DNA of 10,100 bases from Spirochaetaceae bacterium. GTDB lineage: Bacteria; Spirochaetota; Spirochaetia; SZUA-6; Fen-1364. Position numbers and translations under genes: made by a program. The stretch spans positions 432-10,531 of the forward strand of contig PLNO01000003.1 of assembly GCA_003141795.1 (NCBI GenBank). Direction: 5' to 3'. Below the pieces are notes generated by a model. It was not told the origin of the DNA. It saw only the letters and a program-made list of their open reading frames with translations, and did not search any database. Shown here one piece after another: positions 1 through 6,593 of this stretch (position 1 is its first letter; each line of letters starts with the position of its first letter).

Positions 1-294
1 CTGTCCAACGTCCGATCTTTGCCGTCAGTGCTGATTCGTTCGCCCGCAGCAATAAGTGGCTTCTTAACGTCCGTGTAGGTGAATTGGGATCCTTGGTCGG
101 TGCTGATTATCTGCGGCTGGCCGTAGCGGCGCCGAGAGCGCCTTCCTCAACGCCCAGTCCAGGATGGCCAAGAGATAGACAAAGCCATGGCCCAGACGGA
201 TGTAGGTAGTGTCGACGCACCAGATCTGGTTGGGCTGCAATGACCAACCAAACTGCGGAGCCCATTTTGCATCGGGCGAATTGGTAGATGTCAA
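1..294 (-). pseudogene. IS3-family transposase (OrfB, rve domain) remnant, disrupted and partial
   Basis: Read on the - strand, the stretch contains QPNQIWCVDTTYIRLGHGF and then VYLLAILDW, the signature of the DDE integrase core of IS3-family OrfB, including the first catalytic Asp (WCVDTTY). Further on, in another frame, come RYGQPQIISTDQGSQFT (second catalytic Asp) and ISTDGKDRTLD. The normal family sequence has roughly twenty more residues between LDW and the RYG motif. Here they are missing and the frame changes at about 125-150, so the gene carries an internal deletion plus a frameshift. The N-terminal half of OrfB and OrfA are absent: homology fades at about 245-290, where unrelated sequence begins. 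The C-terminal Glu motif would lie to the left of the window. It is a dead IS fragment, and its end marks the border of the cargo region. Confidence 0.85.
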
Positions 295-327
295 CAGATC
301 CTACATAATAGAGCTGTTGACATCTAC
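284..327. repeat. Perfect 14-bp inverted repeat at the IS/operon junction
   Basis: The left arm GTAGATGTCAACAG (284-297) and the right arm CTGTTGACATCTAC (314-327) are perfectly complementary and separated by 16 nt. Each arm contains TTGACA reading outward, so each could supply a -35 element, but no good -10 is visible at 17 bp on either side. A second small dyad, AGTGT-C-ACACT, lies at 335-345. The repeat sits where IS3 homology ends and about 60 nt before the DndB-like gene. It could be an operator for that operon, the terminal repeat of a lost element, or a cruciform left by a rearrangement. Confidence 0.7.
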
Positions 328-388
328 TACACATAGTGTCACACTTTCTCCAGAAATCGAAACTGTGCATAGAGGCAGTGGGTACCCT

Positions 389-1471
389 ATGGAAACTAGT
401 CAACTCGCTCAATTTGCGCTTTTCGGGAATCGGGAAGCCTACTCCGCCCCGTGGAAGGTCAGCGGGCTCGCTGATCTACAAGACGACTTCGCCGATTTGA
501 GCCGAAGACGCGTCTCATCTTTTGCCAAATACGTTCTGTCAAATTCTGAGAACTACTTCTTTCCCCCCGTGGTCATCTCCTTCCGAGGGGATGCGCGCTT
601 TCATACGCGGGACGAGGAAGGTCAATACGGAGTTCTTGCGATCAAGGACCCACAATTCACTATCCTTGATGGCCGTCATCGTTGTGCGGCGTTGTTGAAA
701 GCGGCTGAGTCAAATCCCAGAATCCGGCGGCACACCATCATGGTCTTGCTCGTTCCATTCCGAGATGACGCCGACTGCCAAATGCTTTCGGCAGACCTCA
801 ACCGAGCGATCTCAAGCAGGTTACCTCCTCGGCTGACGAATGCCCGTGAAGACCTGTTGGCACTAAGCACCGAGGTCTGTACCCGCGTCGAATCCTTCGT
901 GGGAATCGTCGACACGTCCTCGACACCAAAGCCAGCCCATTCCTCACCATATCTCTTCACACTCCGCGCGCTCTGTGACGCCAACCAGGAACTACTGCGA
1001 CACTATTGGCGCGCAAAACCGGATTTCCAGTCTTCGATCGCCGTCGAATATTGGACGGAACTCTCAAAGCTCATCGTTGGCTGGCGGAGTGTGAAAGATG
1101 GTGAAATCGAACCCCTCAAGTTCAAGCAGGAGAACGTCTCGTCTCACGCCGTCGTCCTCCGGTCCCTGGGCGCAGTAGGTAATTTGCTGTTCCAAACCGA
1201 TCCAGACGGAGGCTGGAAAGCGCGCCTCGCGCCGCTTGCGAAAGTGGATTGGTCGCGCGATAACCCGGAGTGGATCGATGTCTGCATAGTCGCCAATTCT
1301 ATCGCCTCAAACCGACAGGCTAGACTCGCCACCCTCGCCTTTTTCAAATTGAAAGTCGGCCTTCCGTTGACCGACGCCGAAAGAAAGTCGCTACCCAATG
1401 GGCAACAACCGAATGACCACAGTGCAGGAATGCGCGAAAGTCCAACCAGCACTGAGTCTAAGGAATCATAA
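389..1471 (+). CDS. DndB-like DGQHR-domain protein (ParB/Srx-like fold)
   Basis: A protein of about 360 aa. Residues 87-104 contain FTILDGRHRCAALLKA, the DGQHR-type motif of DndB and related ParB/Srx-fold proteins. LLVPF at about 120-124 and SADLNRA at about 134-140 follow, matching the DndB pattern of a hydrophobic strand and then an F/S-ADLN-R stretch. DndB is the regulator of DNA phosphorothioation clusters; stand-alone DGQHR proteins of unknown role are common on mobile elements. No dndA, C, D or E gene is visible here, so a role in phosphorothioation is not supported. ATG 389 was chosen because family-like sequence begins soon after it. The frame stays open upstream, with GTG at 365 and GTG at 209; the latter would run through IS-derived DNA and is unlikely. 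The SD before ATG 389 (GAGG at 372-375) is weak and distant, so the start is uncertain. The stop overlaps the SD of the next gene. Confidence 0.65.
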   Translation: METSQLAQFALFGNREAYSAPWKVSGLADLQDDFADLSRRRVSSFAKYVLSNSENYFFPPVVISFRGDARFHTRDEEGQYGVLAIKDPQFTILDGRHRCAALLKAAESNPRIRRHTIMVLLVPFRDDADCQMLSADLNRAISSRLPPRLTNAREDLLALSTEVCTRVESFVGIVDTSSTPKPAHSSPYLFTLRALCDANQELLRHYWRAKPDFQSSIAVEYWTELSKLIVGWRSVKDGEIEPLKFKQENVSSHAVVLRSLGAVGNLLFQTDPDGGWKARLAPLAKVDWSRDNPEWIDVCIVANSIASNRQARLATLAFFKLKVGLPLTDAERKSLPNGQQPNDHSAGMRESPTSTESKES

Positions 1472-1485
1472 GGAGGATAACGAAG

Positions 1486-1824
1486 ATGTCGACAAGCCCA
1501 GACCATTCTACAGAACAAGTTGCCCTTCCAACGTCCCTGCTCACTCAGATCGACTCCGAGATCGCTTCCGGTCGCTGCAGGGATCGGGCTGACTTCGTTA
1601 CAGCCGCAGTTCGCAAACGACTTTCAGGCGCGGATGCTGATGTCTGCAAGACGTTGAACCTCCTCGAAGAGAATGCCCAGATGTTCAATGAAATGGCTGG
1701 GCGACTGACCACAATCGTCGAAGACTACCTCTTGTGGTTCGAGAGGCAGATGGCGGGGAACTGGGGAGCATGCCCGCCCCCCGAGGATACGGCCACTCCC
1801 TCCGAGGGCAGCAGCCGCAACTAG
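1486..1824 (+). CDS. Probable ribbon-helix-helix (CopG/Arc-like) small DNA-binding protein
   Basis: A 112-aa protein. Residues 11-47 read as a short strand (QVALP), a helix (TSLLTQIDSEIASG), a turn and a second helix (RADFVTAAVRKRL). This is the RHH pattern seen in CopG, ParD and related plasmid regulators. A likely helical segment follows (about 50-92), then a Pro/Glu/Ser-rich tail (CPPPEDTATPSEGSS) that looks disordered. The SD is AAGGAGGA at 1470-1477, 8 nt before the ATG and overlapping the stop of the DndB-like gene, so the two are very probably co-transcribed and translationally coupled. By analogy it may autoregulate the operon or act as an antitoxin-like partner, but no toxin is recognisable nearby. 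The RHH call rests on pattern only. Confidence 0.6.
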   Translation: MSTSPDHSTEQVALPTSLLTQIDSEIASGRCRDRADFVTAAVRKRLSGADADVCKTLNLLEENAQMFNEMAGRLTTIVEDYLLWFERQMAGNWGACPPPEDTATPSEGSSRN

Positions 1825-1860
1825 GGTTTTTCAGATCATATCCCTAATAAGGAGCAGCCT

Positions 1861-2124
1861 ATGAGTCTGTACCATGTTCTCGCCAGAGACTACCTCCGCT
1901 ACAACTTCCCTCGATGGACCAAAGAATTGTCGCGCGAGGGAAAGCTTCAACAACAAATCGAGACTCTCGCACAACGCGCCGACGACGAGTACGAACGGTT
2001 GGTCTACAACCACGGAATGAGACCTGACGAGGCAAGCGAAGTTGTCGTAGCCGACGTCTTCCCTCCCCAACTTTCTGAAGAGAACGATCGACCGGAGGGA
2101 GAACCCAACGAGGACTATCGTTGA
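1861..2124 (+). CDS. Small acidic protein of unknown function
   Basis: An 87-aa protein that I do not recognise. The N-terminus (MSLYHVLARDYLRYNFPRW) is aromatic and basic. Residues 20-75 look helical, with a charged, coiled-coil-like stretch (KLQQQIETLAQRADDEYERL). The tail is strongly acidic (SEENDRPEGEPNEDY). There is no signal peptide or membrane segment, so it is probably cytoplasmic. AAGGAG at 1849-1854 lies 6 nt before the ATG, and the gene starts 36 nt after the RHH-like gene, so it is the likely third member of the same operon. Its shape would suit a partner or adaptor of the DndB-like protein, but this is inferred only from position. Confidence 0.7.
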   Translation: MSLYHVLARDYLRYNFPRWTKELSREGKLQQQIETLAQRADDEYERLVYNHGMRPDEASEVVVADVFPPQLSEENDRPEGEPNEDYR

Positions 2125-2155
2125 TTTTAAGAATCACGACTTCCTCCCATCAGTT

Positions 2156-2179
2156 TGATACTACCGCCGAGCAGTATCA
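2156..2179. promoter_or_regulatory. Dyad upstream of the secreted-protein gene
   Basis: TGATACT (2156-2162) and AGTATCA (2173-2179) form a perfect 7-bp inverted repeat with a 10-nt spacer. It lies in the 121-nt gap between the small acidic gene and the secreted-protein gene, ahead of a near-perfect SD (AAGGAGGT, 2230-2237). No T-run follows, so it looks more like an operator or attenuating hairpin than an intrinsic terminator. Confidence 0.35.
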
Positions 2180-2245
2180 TATGCAGTAGGAGAACTCGCG
2201 AAAGTTGTTTACAGCCTGACGACCAGAATAAGGAGGTATCGTCAA

Positions 2246-2980
2246 ATGAAGAGGTCATTGATCCTTGCTCTCATGATCGTTGTCAGTTCCGTCAGCTACG
2301 CCCAAGATGAACAACCGCCCTCCGGAGTGCTGACAGTCAAACAATTTTCGGCCGTAATAGCCAAGGACGTCTACAGTTTCTACGATCTTGCCAGTACCTA
2401 CACCACACCGCTAGAAAAGAAGACCTTCGAGGCAACTCAGGAATACTCCGATAAAATTGCACAGTTGAATAGTCTGCTGGACCGTGTGCAGCAACAAGGG
2501 GCGGATATCTGGCTTCAAAATGATGACAATGCGATGGTCAATGGGAATTCTCTGGGCAATTACGACCTAAAGAAGCACGCATTCGCGCTTGACCTCGGGC
2601 GAAACTTCTTCACGTCGGACGAAACGCCCGTAGATCCTAATTCAATCGCGGGCGTGCACATCAAAGGGTGGAACTACTCGGCAAAGCAGCCAAAGAACTT
2701 TTCCACACTGATAAACGTCCCAGAAGACGTCGCAACCGGAATCGAGAGAAACCTCGACGTTCTCCTGGCTGTCCACGTTATACCGGAAGACGATAGCAAG
2801 ATCACATTCCCATATTTCAGCGTAGAAGTGGATGATTTCTCCGGAATGATCACAAAGAACAAGGGATTGAAATCATTTCAGGCGCGCTATCCCACATCTG
2901 ATTCCGCCTCAGTACGGTTCTACAAGACGACGAGCGACCTGGATACCGCACAACTGTTGTATGAGGTGCCTCTCAAATGA
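2246..2980 (+). CDS. Secreted/periplasmic protein of unknown function
   Basis: A 244-aa protein. The N-terminus is a classical Sec signal peptide: MKR, a hydrophobic core (SLILALMIVVSSV) and a probable signal peptidase I site after SYA (residue 19). There is no lipobox Cys and no second membrane span, so the mature protein of about 225 aa should be periplasmic or extracellular. The first part of the mature region (about 28-85) looks helical, with Gln/Asp/Lys-rich stretches. The rest alternates short hydrophobic strands (FALDL, STLINV, VLLAVHVIP, YFSVEV), suggesting a beta-rich domain. I do not recognise the family. AAGGAGGT ends 8 nt before the ATG, a very strong RBS. It lies 121 nt after the preceding gene and may have its own promoter in the dyad-containing gap. 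Confidence 0.8.
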   Translation: MKRSLILALMIVVSSVSYAQDEQPPSGVLTVKQFSAVIAKDVYSFYDLASTYTTPLEKKTFEATQEYSDKIAQLNSLLDRVQQQGADIWLQNDDNAMVNGNSLGNYDLKKHAFALDLGRNFFTSDETPVDPNSIAGVHIKGWNYSAKQPKNFSTLINVPEDVATGIERNLDVLLAVHVIPEDDSKITFPYFSVEVDDFSGMITKNKGLKSFQARYPTSDSASVRFYKTTSDLDTAQLLYEVPLK

Positions 2981-3021
2981 GAGCGACAAAGGCTTGACCG
3001 CGGTGTTACACCTCCCCATGT

Positions 3022-3055
3022 GCCCGCCTTGTACTGAGTATCGTACAAGACGGGC
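3022..3055. repeat. Strong stem-loop downstream of the secreted-protein gene
   Basis: The arms GCCCGCCTTGTAC (3022-3034) and GTACAAGACGGGC (3043-3055) pair over 13 positions with one C.A mismatch, leaving an 8-nt loop. It lies about 40 nt after the stop of the upstream gene, where a terminator would be expected. There is no T-tract on either side, so it may be an atypical terminator, an mRNA-stabilising hairpin or a protein-binding dyad. Confidence 0.5.
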
Positions 3056-3069
3056 GCGATCGGCCAAGG

Positions 3070-3261
3070 TCAATTCGGCAGGTAATCCTCGTATGATAGA
3101 ACGGACGCGAGAATGTCGCCCTGCAAGAGTAACCCGCGTACGCTCGGCGGAGCCCAAATGTCACTCTGAGATAGCACGACGGGCCGCACTCGCTCGAAGT
3201 CATCCTCAATGCGCAAGTAATTGTGCACTCGCGCCAAAACGAGGCCCAGTGCACCTTCAAC
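3070..3261 (-). pseudogene. Possible remnant of a small gene on the - strand
   Basis: On the - strand one frame stays open for 63 codons before a TGA (3070-3072). The predicted residues look protein-like, for example LARVHNYLRIEDDFERVRPV followed by VLSQSDIWAPPSVRGLLLQG and SYEDYLPN, with balanced acidic and hydrophobic residues. The two other - strand frames read like noise. There is no ATG and no SD; a TTG or GTG start would be needed, and a TAG closes the frame at 3262-3264. It may be the 3' end of a gene that lost its start. I do not recognise a family, and chance is a real alternative. Confidence 0.25.
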
Positions 3262-3337
3262 CTACTGCCTCGCGAGGAGGCGATTCGGTAGGCCGACCGA
3301 ACGATGGTTGGTGGCGCCCTATCAGAGTGCATCATTC

Positions 3338-4126
3338 ATGAAGATACTGTTCACAAGTGATCTGCACGGCGATTTGTGGGCGTTCGAGCGGTTCGGCAAT
3401 CTGTTGGCTCGTGACGGATACGACATAGGTATCATTGCGGGCGACTTGCAAGACTCGCAGCTTTCGAAGCAGGACGTAGCTGCGATTATCAAAATCCCAG
3501 AAGGCAGAATCATCGAGGAACCGTTAGGGCCAGAGGAACGATCGTTCAAGAGATCAACGGCGACGCCGTACGGACGCCTTGTGCGCCAAGCTCTTGTCGT
3601 ACAGGGATCCATGATTCGGAATCTGCTCCAGTCATTGTCTCGGCCGGTGCTATTCGTCAGAGGCAACCATGACGTGATCGACTGGCCGAGCAAAGGGAAT
3701 CTTGTCAATCTTAACCAGCGAAGCTTCAAGTATTTCGGATACGCCTTCGTCGGGTACGAGTACACAGAGTTCGAAAGGGACCAAGACCAACAGACGCGCG
3801 ACCTCTTGGACCTCGAGAAGATGATGAAAGGTGAGGTCATCCTTGTCACTCACGCGCCGCCGTATGGCATCATGGACAAGGTTGACTTTGACGACGAACA
3901 GGGAAGATCGGTGATGCACGTTGGAAGCAAGGCACTGCGAGACCTGACCGAACGGCGCCCAGTCAAGTTACACTTGTTTGGGCATGTTCACTCAACGTTC
4001 GGAATTCAAGGCAATTGCCTTAACGGGTCGTACTCCCCGATCGAACGAAAGATGATGAGCATCGAGGAAGTTGAAGATGGCTTCGAAATCCGGTTGGTCG
4101 GGGAAACTCAGAGAATGTCGAACTGA
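3338..4126 (+). CDS. Calcineurin-like metallophosphoesterase
   Basis: A 262-aa protein from ATG 3338, where the family fold begins at once (MKILFTSDLHGD). All metal-binding motifs are present in order: D-x-H (SDLHGD, Asp8/His10), GD (GIIAGD, 35-36), GNHD (109-112), a later His in THAPP (172) and G-H-x-H (GHVH, 215-218). It should therefore be an active two-metal phosphoesterase. The substrate cannot be read from sequence: family members cleave phosphomonoesters, cyclic nucleotides, nucleic acids or phosphoproteins. There is an insertion of about 60 residues between the GD and GNHD motifs. No SD is visible before the ATG. The frame is open back to 3221, but that upstream part is Arg-rich and unlike the family. 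The gene is isolated: a 357-nt gap before it and 260 nt after it. Confidence 0.88.
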   Translation: MKILFTSDLHGDLWAFERFGNLLARDGYDIGIIAGDLQDSQLSKQDVAAIIKIPEGRIIEEPLGPEERSFKRSTATPYGRLVRQALVVQGSMIRNLLQSLSRPVLFVRGNHDVIDWPSKGNLVNLNQRSFKYFGYAFVGYEYTEFERDQDQQTRDLLDLEKMMKGEVILVTHAPPYGIMDKVDFDDEQGRSVMHVGSKALRDLTERRPVKLHLFGHVHSTFGIQGNCLNGSYSPIERKMMSIEEVEDGFEIRLVGETQRMSN

Positions 4127-4233
4127 CATGTGCTTCAACATTCTCCGACACGGGTTGTATCAATGCATCATTTCATTGTTCAGTCTCGAATGTGAACGCG
4201 ACCGAAAAGAAGCAGTCAAGAAACGTTCGCGCG

Positions 4234-4247
4234 TTCGAAGCTTCGAA
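4234..4247. repeat. 14-bp perfect palindrome between the phosphoesterase and AbiEi genes
   Basis: TTCGAAGCTTCGAA is fully self-complementary and lies in the 260-nt intergenic region, 140 nt before the AbiEi start. It could be a regulator-binding site or a chance palindrome. Confidence 0.35.
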
Positions 4248-4355
4248 ACCAGTCGTGCGCTGAGGGTGCGAGGACAAAATCGGTCTCCGAGGCCGCTTCC
4301 CTTTTCGGGACTGAGATGGAGTACGAAGAAAGAAACGAAAAGGGCGACGATCCAT

Positions 4356-4370
4356 TGACTGCGGCAGTCA
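4356..4370. promoter_or_regulatory. Likely operator/promoter of the AbiEi-type gene
   Basis: TGACTG-CGG-CAGTCA is a perfect 6-bp dyad with a 3-nt centre, ending 16 nt before the ATG at 4387. It overlaps TTGACT (4355-4360), a good -35 match. The -10 at 17-bp spacing, CATGCT (4378-4383), is weak. AbiEi antitoxins are known to repress their own promoters by binding inverted repeats, and this dyad is in the right place for that role. Confidence 0.4.
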
Positions 4371-4386
4371 TATCCCACATGCTTAC

Positions 4387-4947
4387 ATGGGTATTCTCAT
4401 GCAGCCAGTAAGAACACTGGAACGCGCTCTTCAGTCGCTCTGCTCTCCCGAGCATTACCTCTTTTCAGTAGCGGACCTCGGATCCATATTGCCGGACCAT
4501 GATCGACCCGCCTTAAAAATGGTTCTTTCGCGAGCCGTCCGTACCAGGGTTCTGATCCGAGCTTGCCGCGGAATATACCTTCTCGCCCACACCCAACAAT
4601 CTGGGTGCGAGTTGTATCATATCGCCGCGAAACTCCGGGCAAGCTACTTCAACTACCTATCCCAGGAAAGTGTGCTCAGCGATTTAGGAATCATCTCTCA
4701 GGTTCCAATTCAGTACATCACCTTAATGTCCTCTGGCGCCAGCGATATCGTCGATTGCGGAAAGTTTGGCGCGATTGAGTTCACTCATTCCAAAAAGACG
4801 TATGAGAAGCTGGCTAGCAGACTGTCATATGACGACAAGTGCAGGCTGCTGCGAGCGGACGCCTCGCTGGCGTTTGAGGACCTCCGTGCCGCCCGAAGGA
4901 ACTTGCATCTGGTCGACGCGGAGGTGCTGCGTGAATACCTTGACTGA
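4387..4947 (+). CDS. AbiEi-family antitoxin / transcriptional regulator (type IV TA), apparently orphan
   Basis: A 186-aa protein. The N-terminal part (about 20-70) is a winged-helix pattern, FSVADLGSILPDHDRPAL and then VLSRAVRTRVLIRACRGIYL. It continues with LYHIAAKLRASYFNYLSQES and SDLGIISQVP, then YITLMSSGAS and FGAIEFTHSKK. This order and wording match AbiEi-type antitoxins of proteobacterial type IV toxin-antitoxin pairs. In that family the antitoxin represses its promoter and counters an AbiEii nucleotidyltransferase toxin encoded immediately downstream. Here the next 275 nt have no AbiEii-like frame (no GG-S/T-x-nucleotidyltransferase motif or D-x-D), and the following gene is a convergent relaxase, so the antitoxin seems to stand alone. 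No clear SD precedes ATG 4387. ATG 4399 (MQPVRTLERAL) is an equally good start. Confidence 0.8.
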   Translation: MGILMQPVRTLERALQSLCSPEHYLFSVADLGSILPDHDRPALKMVLSRAVRTRVLIRACRGIYLLAHTQQSGCELYHIAAKLRASYFNYLSQESVLSDLGIISQVPIQYITLMSSGASDIVDCGKFGAIEFTHSKKTYEKLASRLSYDDKCRLLRADASLAFEDLRAARRNLHLVDAEVLREYLD

Positions 4948-5222
4948 CGGTTGCCCGCGGTGAGTTCCCGAAAGCACAAGACATCGGTGGCGACCGCTGG
5001 CTCCAGCGATCGAGAAAGAGCCTGCACCATTGGGTCGACTGGGCAGCTCTTTAGCGTCGAATACACGCTAGCCGGATTCACATCGCATTCGTGCTTGCTG
5101 ATTCGATCAGAGCTGTCTGTAGTCTCCCGGCCCAATTCCCGTTCCTTCAAGCAGCCCAGTTGCACCCATCTCCAGAACAGACCGTCTCCCCCAATCCGGG
5201 TGCCAGGGCAGCTCGACCACAG

Positions 5223-6515
5223 TTACAGCTCCAGTCCAATGTCCCTCTCCCGCTTTGCTTGTCGCTGAATTGGCTTGCCCTCTACAGTCAGACATTTCTC
5301 CGCCGCAATATCTCGTAGGACGCAGATGAGCTCTCGGAAGGGTTTCAGTTTCTCCTCGAGGCGCGGATCTTTGTCGTAGAAGTACTCGGCGTCTCGTAGC
5401 ATCAGCGGTCGCGAATAGAAACCCTGCATGTACGAGAGAACGATAGGAAGAGACGCCTTGCGCACAGCCTGCAGTGCCTCCCACGCATCCTTGACCTCTT
5501 TGGCTCCCCCACCTCGGGCGATATCCACCAGCCGTGCGGTCTTTTCGGTTGCCCCTGGTGAATCAACCGTCAACGGCCTCTCCCGTTCTTTCATCAGGCT
5601 GCGCACAAAGGCCACCAACTTGGCGCCTCCTTCTATCATTATGTCCTTTGCCTTCTGAATCCAGCCTTGCAGCTTGGTAATCTCCCCTTTGAGCTCATCA
5701 ATCTGTCTATCTTTCCTAGCGATGGTCTTTTTGAGTGCTCTATTCTCTGCGCTGACGCGTTCAGTATCGTACGCCTGAACAGCGAGAGCTTCGATTCTCG
5801 GCTTCAGCTGAGCGTCGCGGAGTGCGACTGCTTCCATTATTTCGGTGTTAGGATCCCTAAGTGCCTTGTGCTTGGGTACTTCGGCAGGAGGGATCGAGGC
5901 ATCAACGATTGCCGACTTGATGAGGGAATAGTATCGGTCCACCTCTTGATGCCTTGCCTTCGATCCGTGAATCCCCCGATCAAGCCCATAGTGCCCCGAG
6001 ACCTCATCGTGAAAATGCGTCTGCCATTGGCTAAGCTTCGCGGCACCTCCAAGCCAGTGCTTGCAATTGAACTGCTCTCGATCGAGGCCCGTCTTTTTAT
6101 CAATGATAGTTTGAATGGGCATGACGAATAGACTCATATGAGCCGAAGTGGTCTCGTCCCGGTGAATTGTACAGTTGAGGAAATTCTTTTCCCCTCCGAA
6201 GCGCTTTACAAACCATTCACGCGCGTCTCTGAAGTAGGCGTCTTGCTGGCCGCGAGTAAGCCGCTCGGATTCTTCAGGGCTGAACCCCACCAGGATCTCA
6301 ACAGCAAGAACGGAATCCTTCCTGACTTTCGGCACTTGGGCCAAACGCGCTTTGAAGACTTTTATTGTAGCCGCAGTAGTGCCCGCAAGCTCATTTTGGT
6401 CCTTCTTAGCCAAATCGGCATTATCTGGATGCCGCTCCCTTGTGGCATGCACGCAGTGTCCTTCGAGCGCCTTGAGAGTCTTCAGCTTCTCGAATCGAAG
6501 GATTTGAAACCCCAT
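5223..6515 (-). CDS. mob: MobV/Pre-type relaxase (plasmid mobilization protein)
   Basis: A 430-aa protein. It nicks oriT on one strand and pilots that strand during conjugative mobilization. It carries the Mob_Pre layout: a His/Arg/Asn motif near the N-terminus (H23-A-T-R-E-R-H-P-D-N-A-D), where MobV enzymes such as MobM use a His nucleophile; the second motif DSVLAVEILVGFSPE (67-81); and the metal-site motif H118-R-D-E-T-T-S-A-H126-M, the counterpart of HLDExxPH. Residues about 255-305 (ENRALKKTIARKDRQIDELK) form a long coiled coil typical of the C-terminal half of the family. The start at 6515 is chosen because GGGAGGAG lies just upstream; an in-frame start at 6554 has no SD and adds 13 unrelated residues. 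An oriT-like structure lies about 100 nt upstream. No auxiliary mating genes are present, so transfer would need a helper. Confidence 0.9.
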   Translation of the reverse strand: MGFQILRFEKLKTLKALEGHCVHATRERHPDNADLAKKDQNELAGTTAATIKVFKARLAQVPKVRKDSVLAVEILVGFSPEESERLTRGQQDAYFRDAREWFVKRFGGEKNFLNCTIHRDETTSAHMSLFVMPIQTIIDKKTGLDREQFNCKHWLGGAAKLSQWQTHFHDEVSGHYGLDRGIHGSKARHQEVDRYYSLIKSAIVDASIPPAEVPKHKALRDPNTEIMEAVALRDAQLKPRIEALAVQAYDTERVSAENRALKKTIARKDRQIDELKGEITKLQGWIQKAKDIMIEGGAKLVAFVRSLMKERERPLTVDSPGATEKTARLVDIARGGGAKEVKDAWEALQAVRKASLPIVLSYMQGFYSRPLMLRDAEYFYDKDPRLEEKLKPFRELICVLRDIAAEKCLTVEGKPIQRQAKRERDIGLEL

Positions 6516-6593
6516 TATGCTCCTCCCCTTTGAAGCTTCTTGTAATTCGCCCACCGAATGCTTAAGCTAAACTGAAAGTGGATTTCGCTCCCC

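Larger units (their letters stand above)
2981..3337. other. 357-nt stretch with no confident gene
   Basis: This stretch holds a strong hairpin (3022-3055) and, on the - strand, a 64-codon open stretch without an ATG (3070-3261), both listed separately. Other open frames across it are rich in Arg, Cys and Ser and do not look coding. I see no tRNA-like fold. Confidence 0.5.

Noticed and set aside
209..388. Upstream extension of the DndB-like gene to a GTG at 209
   Set aside because: It would run through IS3-derived DNA and the 14-bp inverted repeat, and the added residues do not look like the family.
389..1471. A DNA phosphorothioation (dnd) cluster
   Set aside because: Only a DndB-like DGQHR protein is present; no cysteine desulfurase, PAPS-reductase-like, ATPase or restriction gene is visible.
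2961..3341. A 126-aa + strand frame overlapping the end of the secreted-protein gene
   Set aside because: Its composition is Arg/Ala/Cys-rich and unstructured, there is no SD, and it crosses a hairpin; it reads as non-coding.
4995..5008. Intrinsic terminator for the AbiEi or mob gene
   Set aside because: The stem is short, the loop is only 2 nt, and there is no T-run on either strand.
4951..5268. A 105-aa + strand frame after the AbiEi gene, as a candidate toxin
   Set aside because: It is Ser/Arg-rich with no nucleotidyltransferase motif, and it runs into the 3' end of the relaxase gene.
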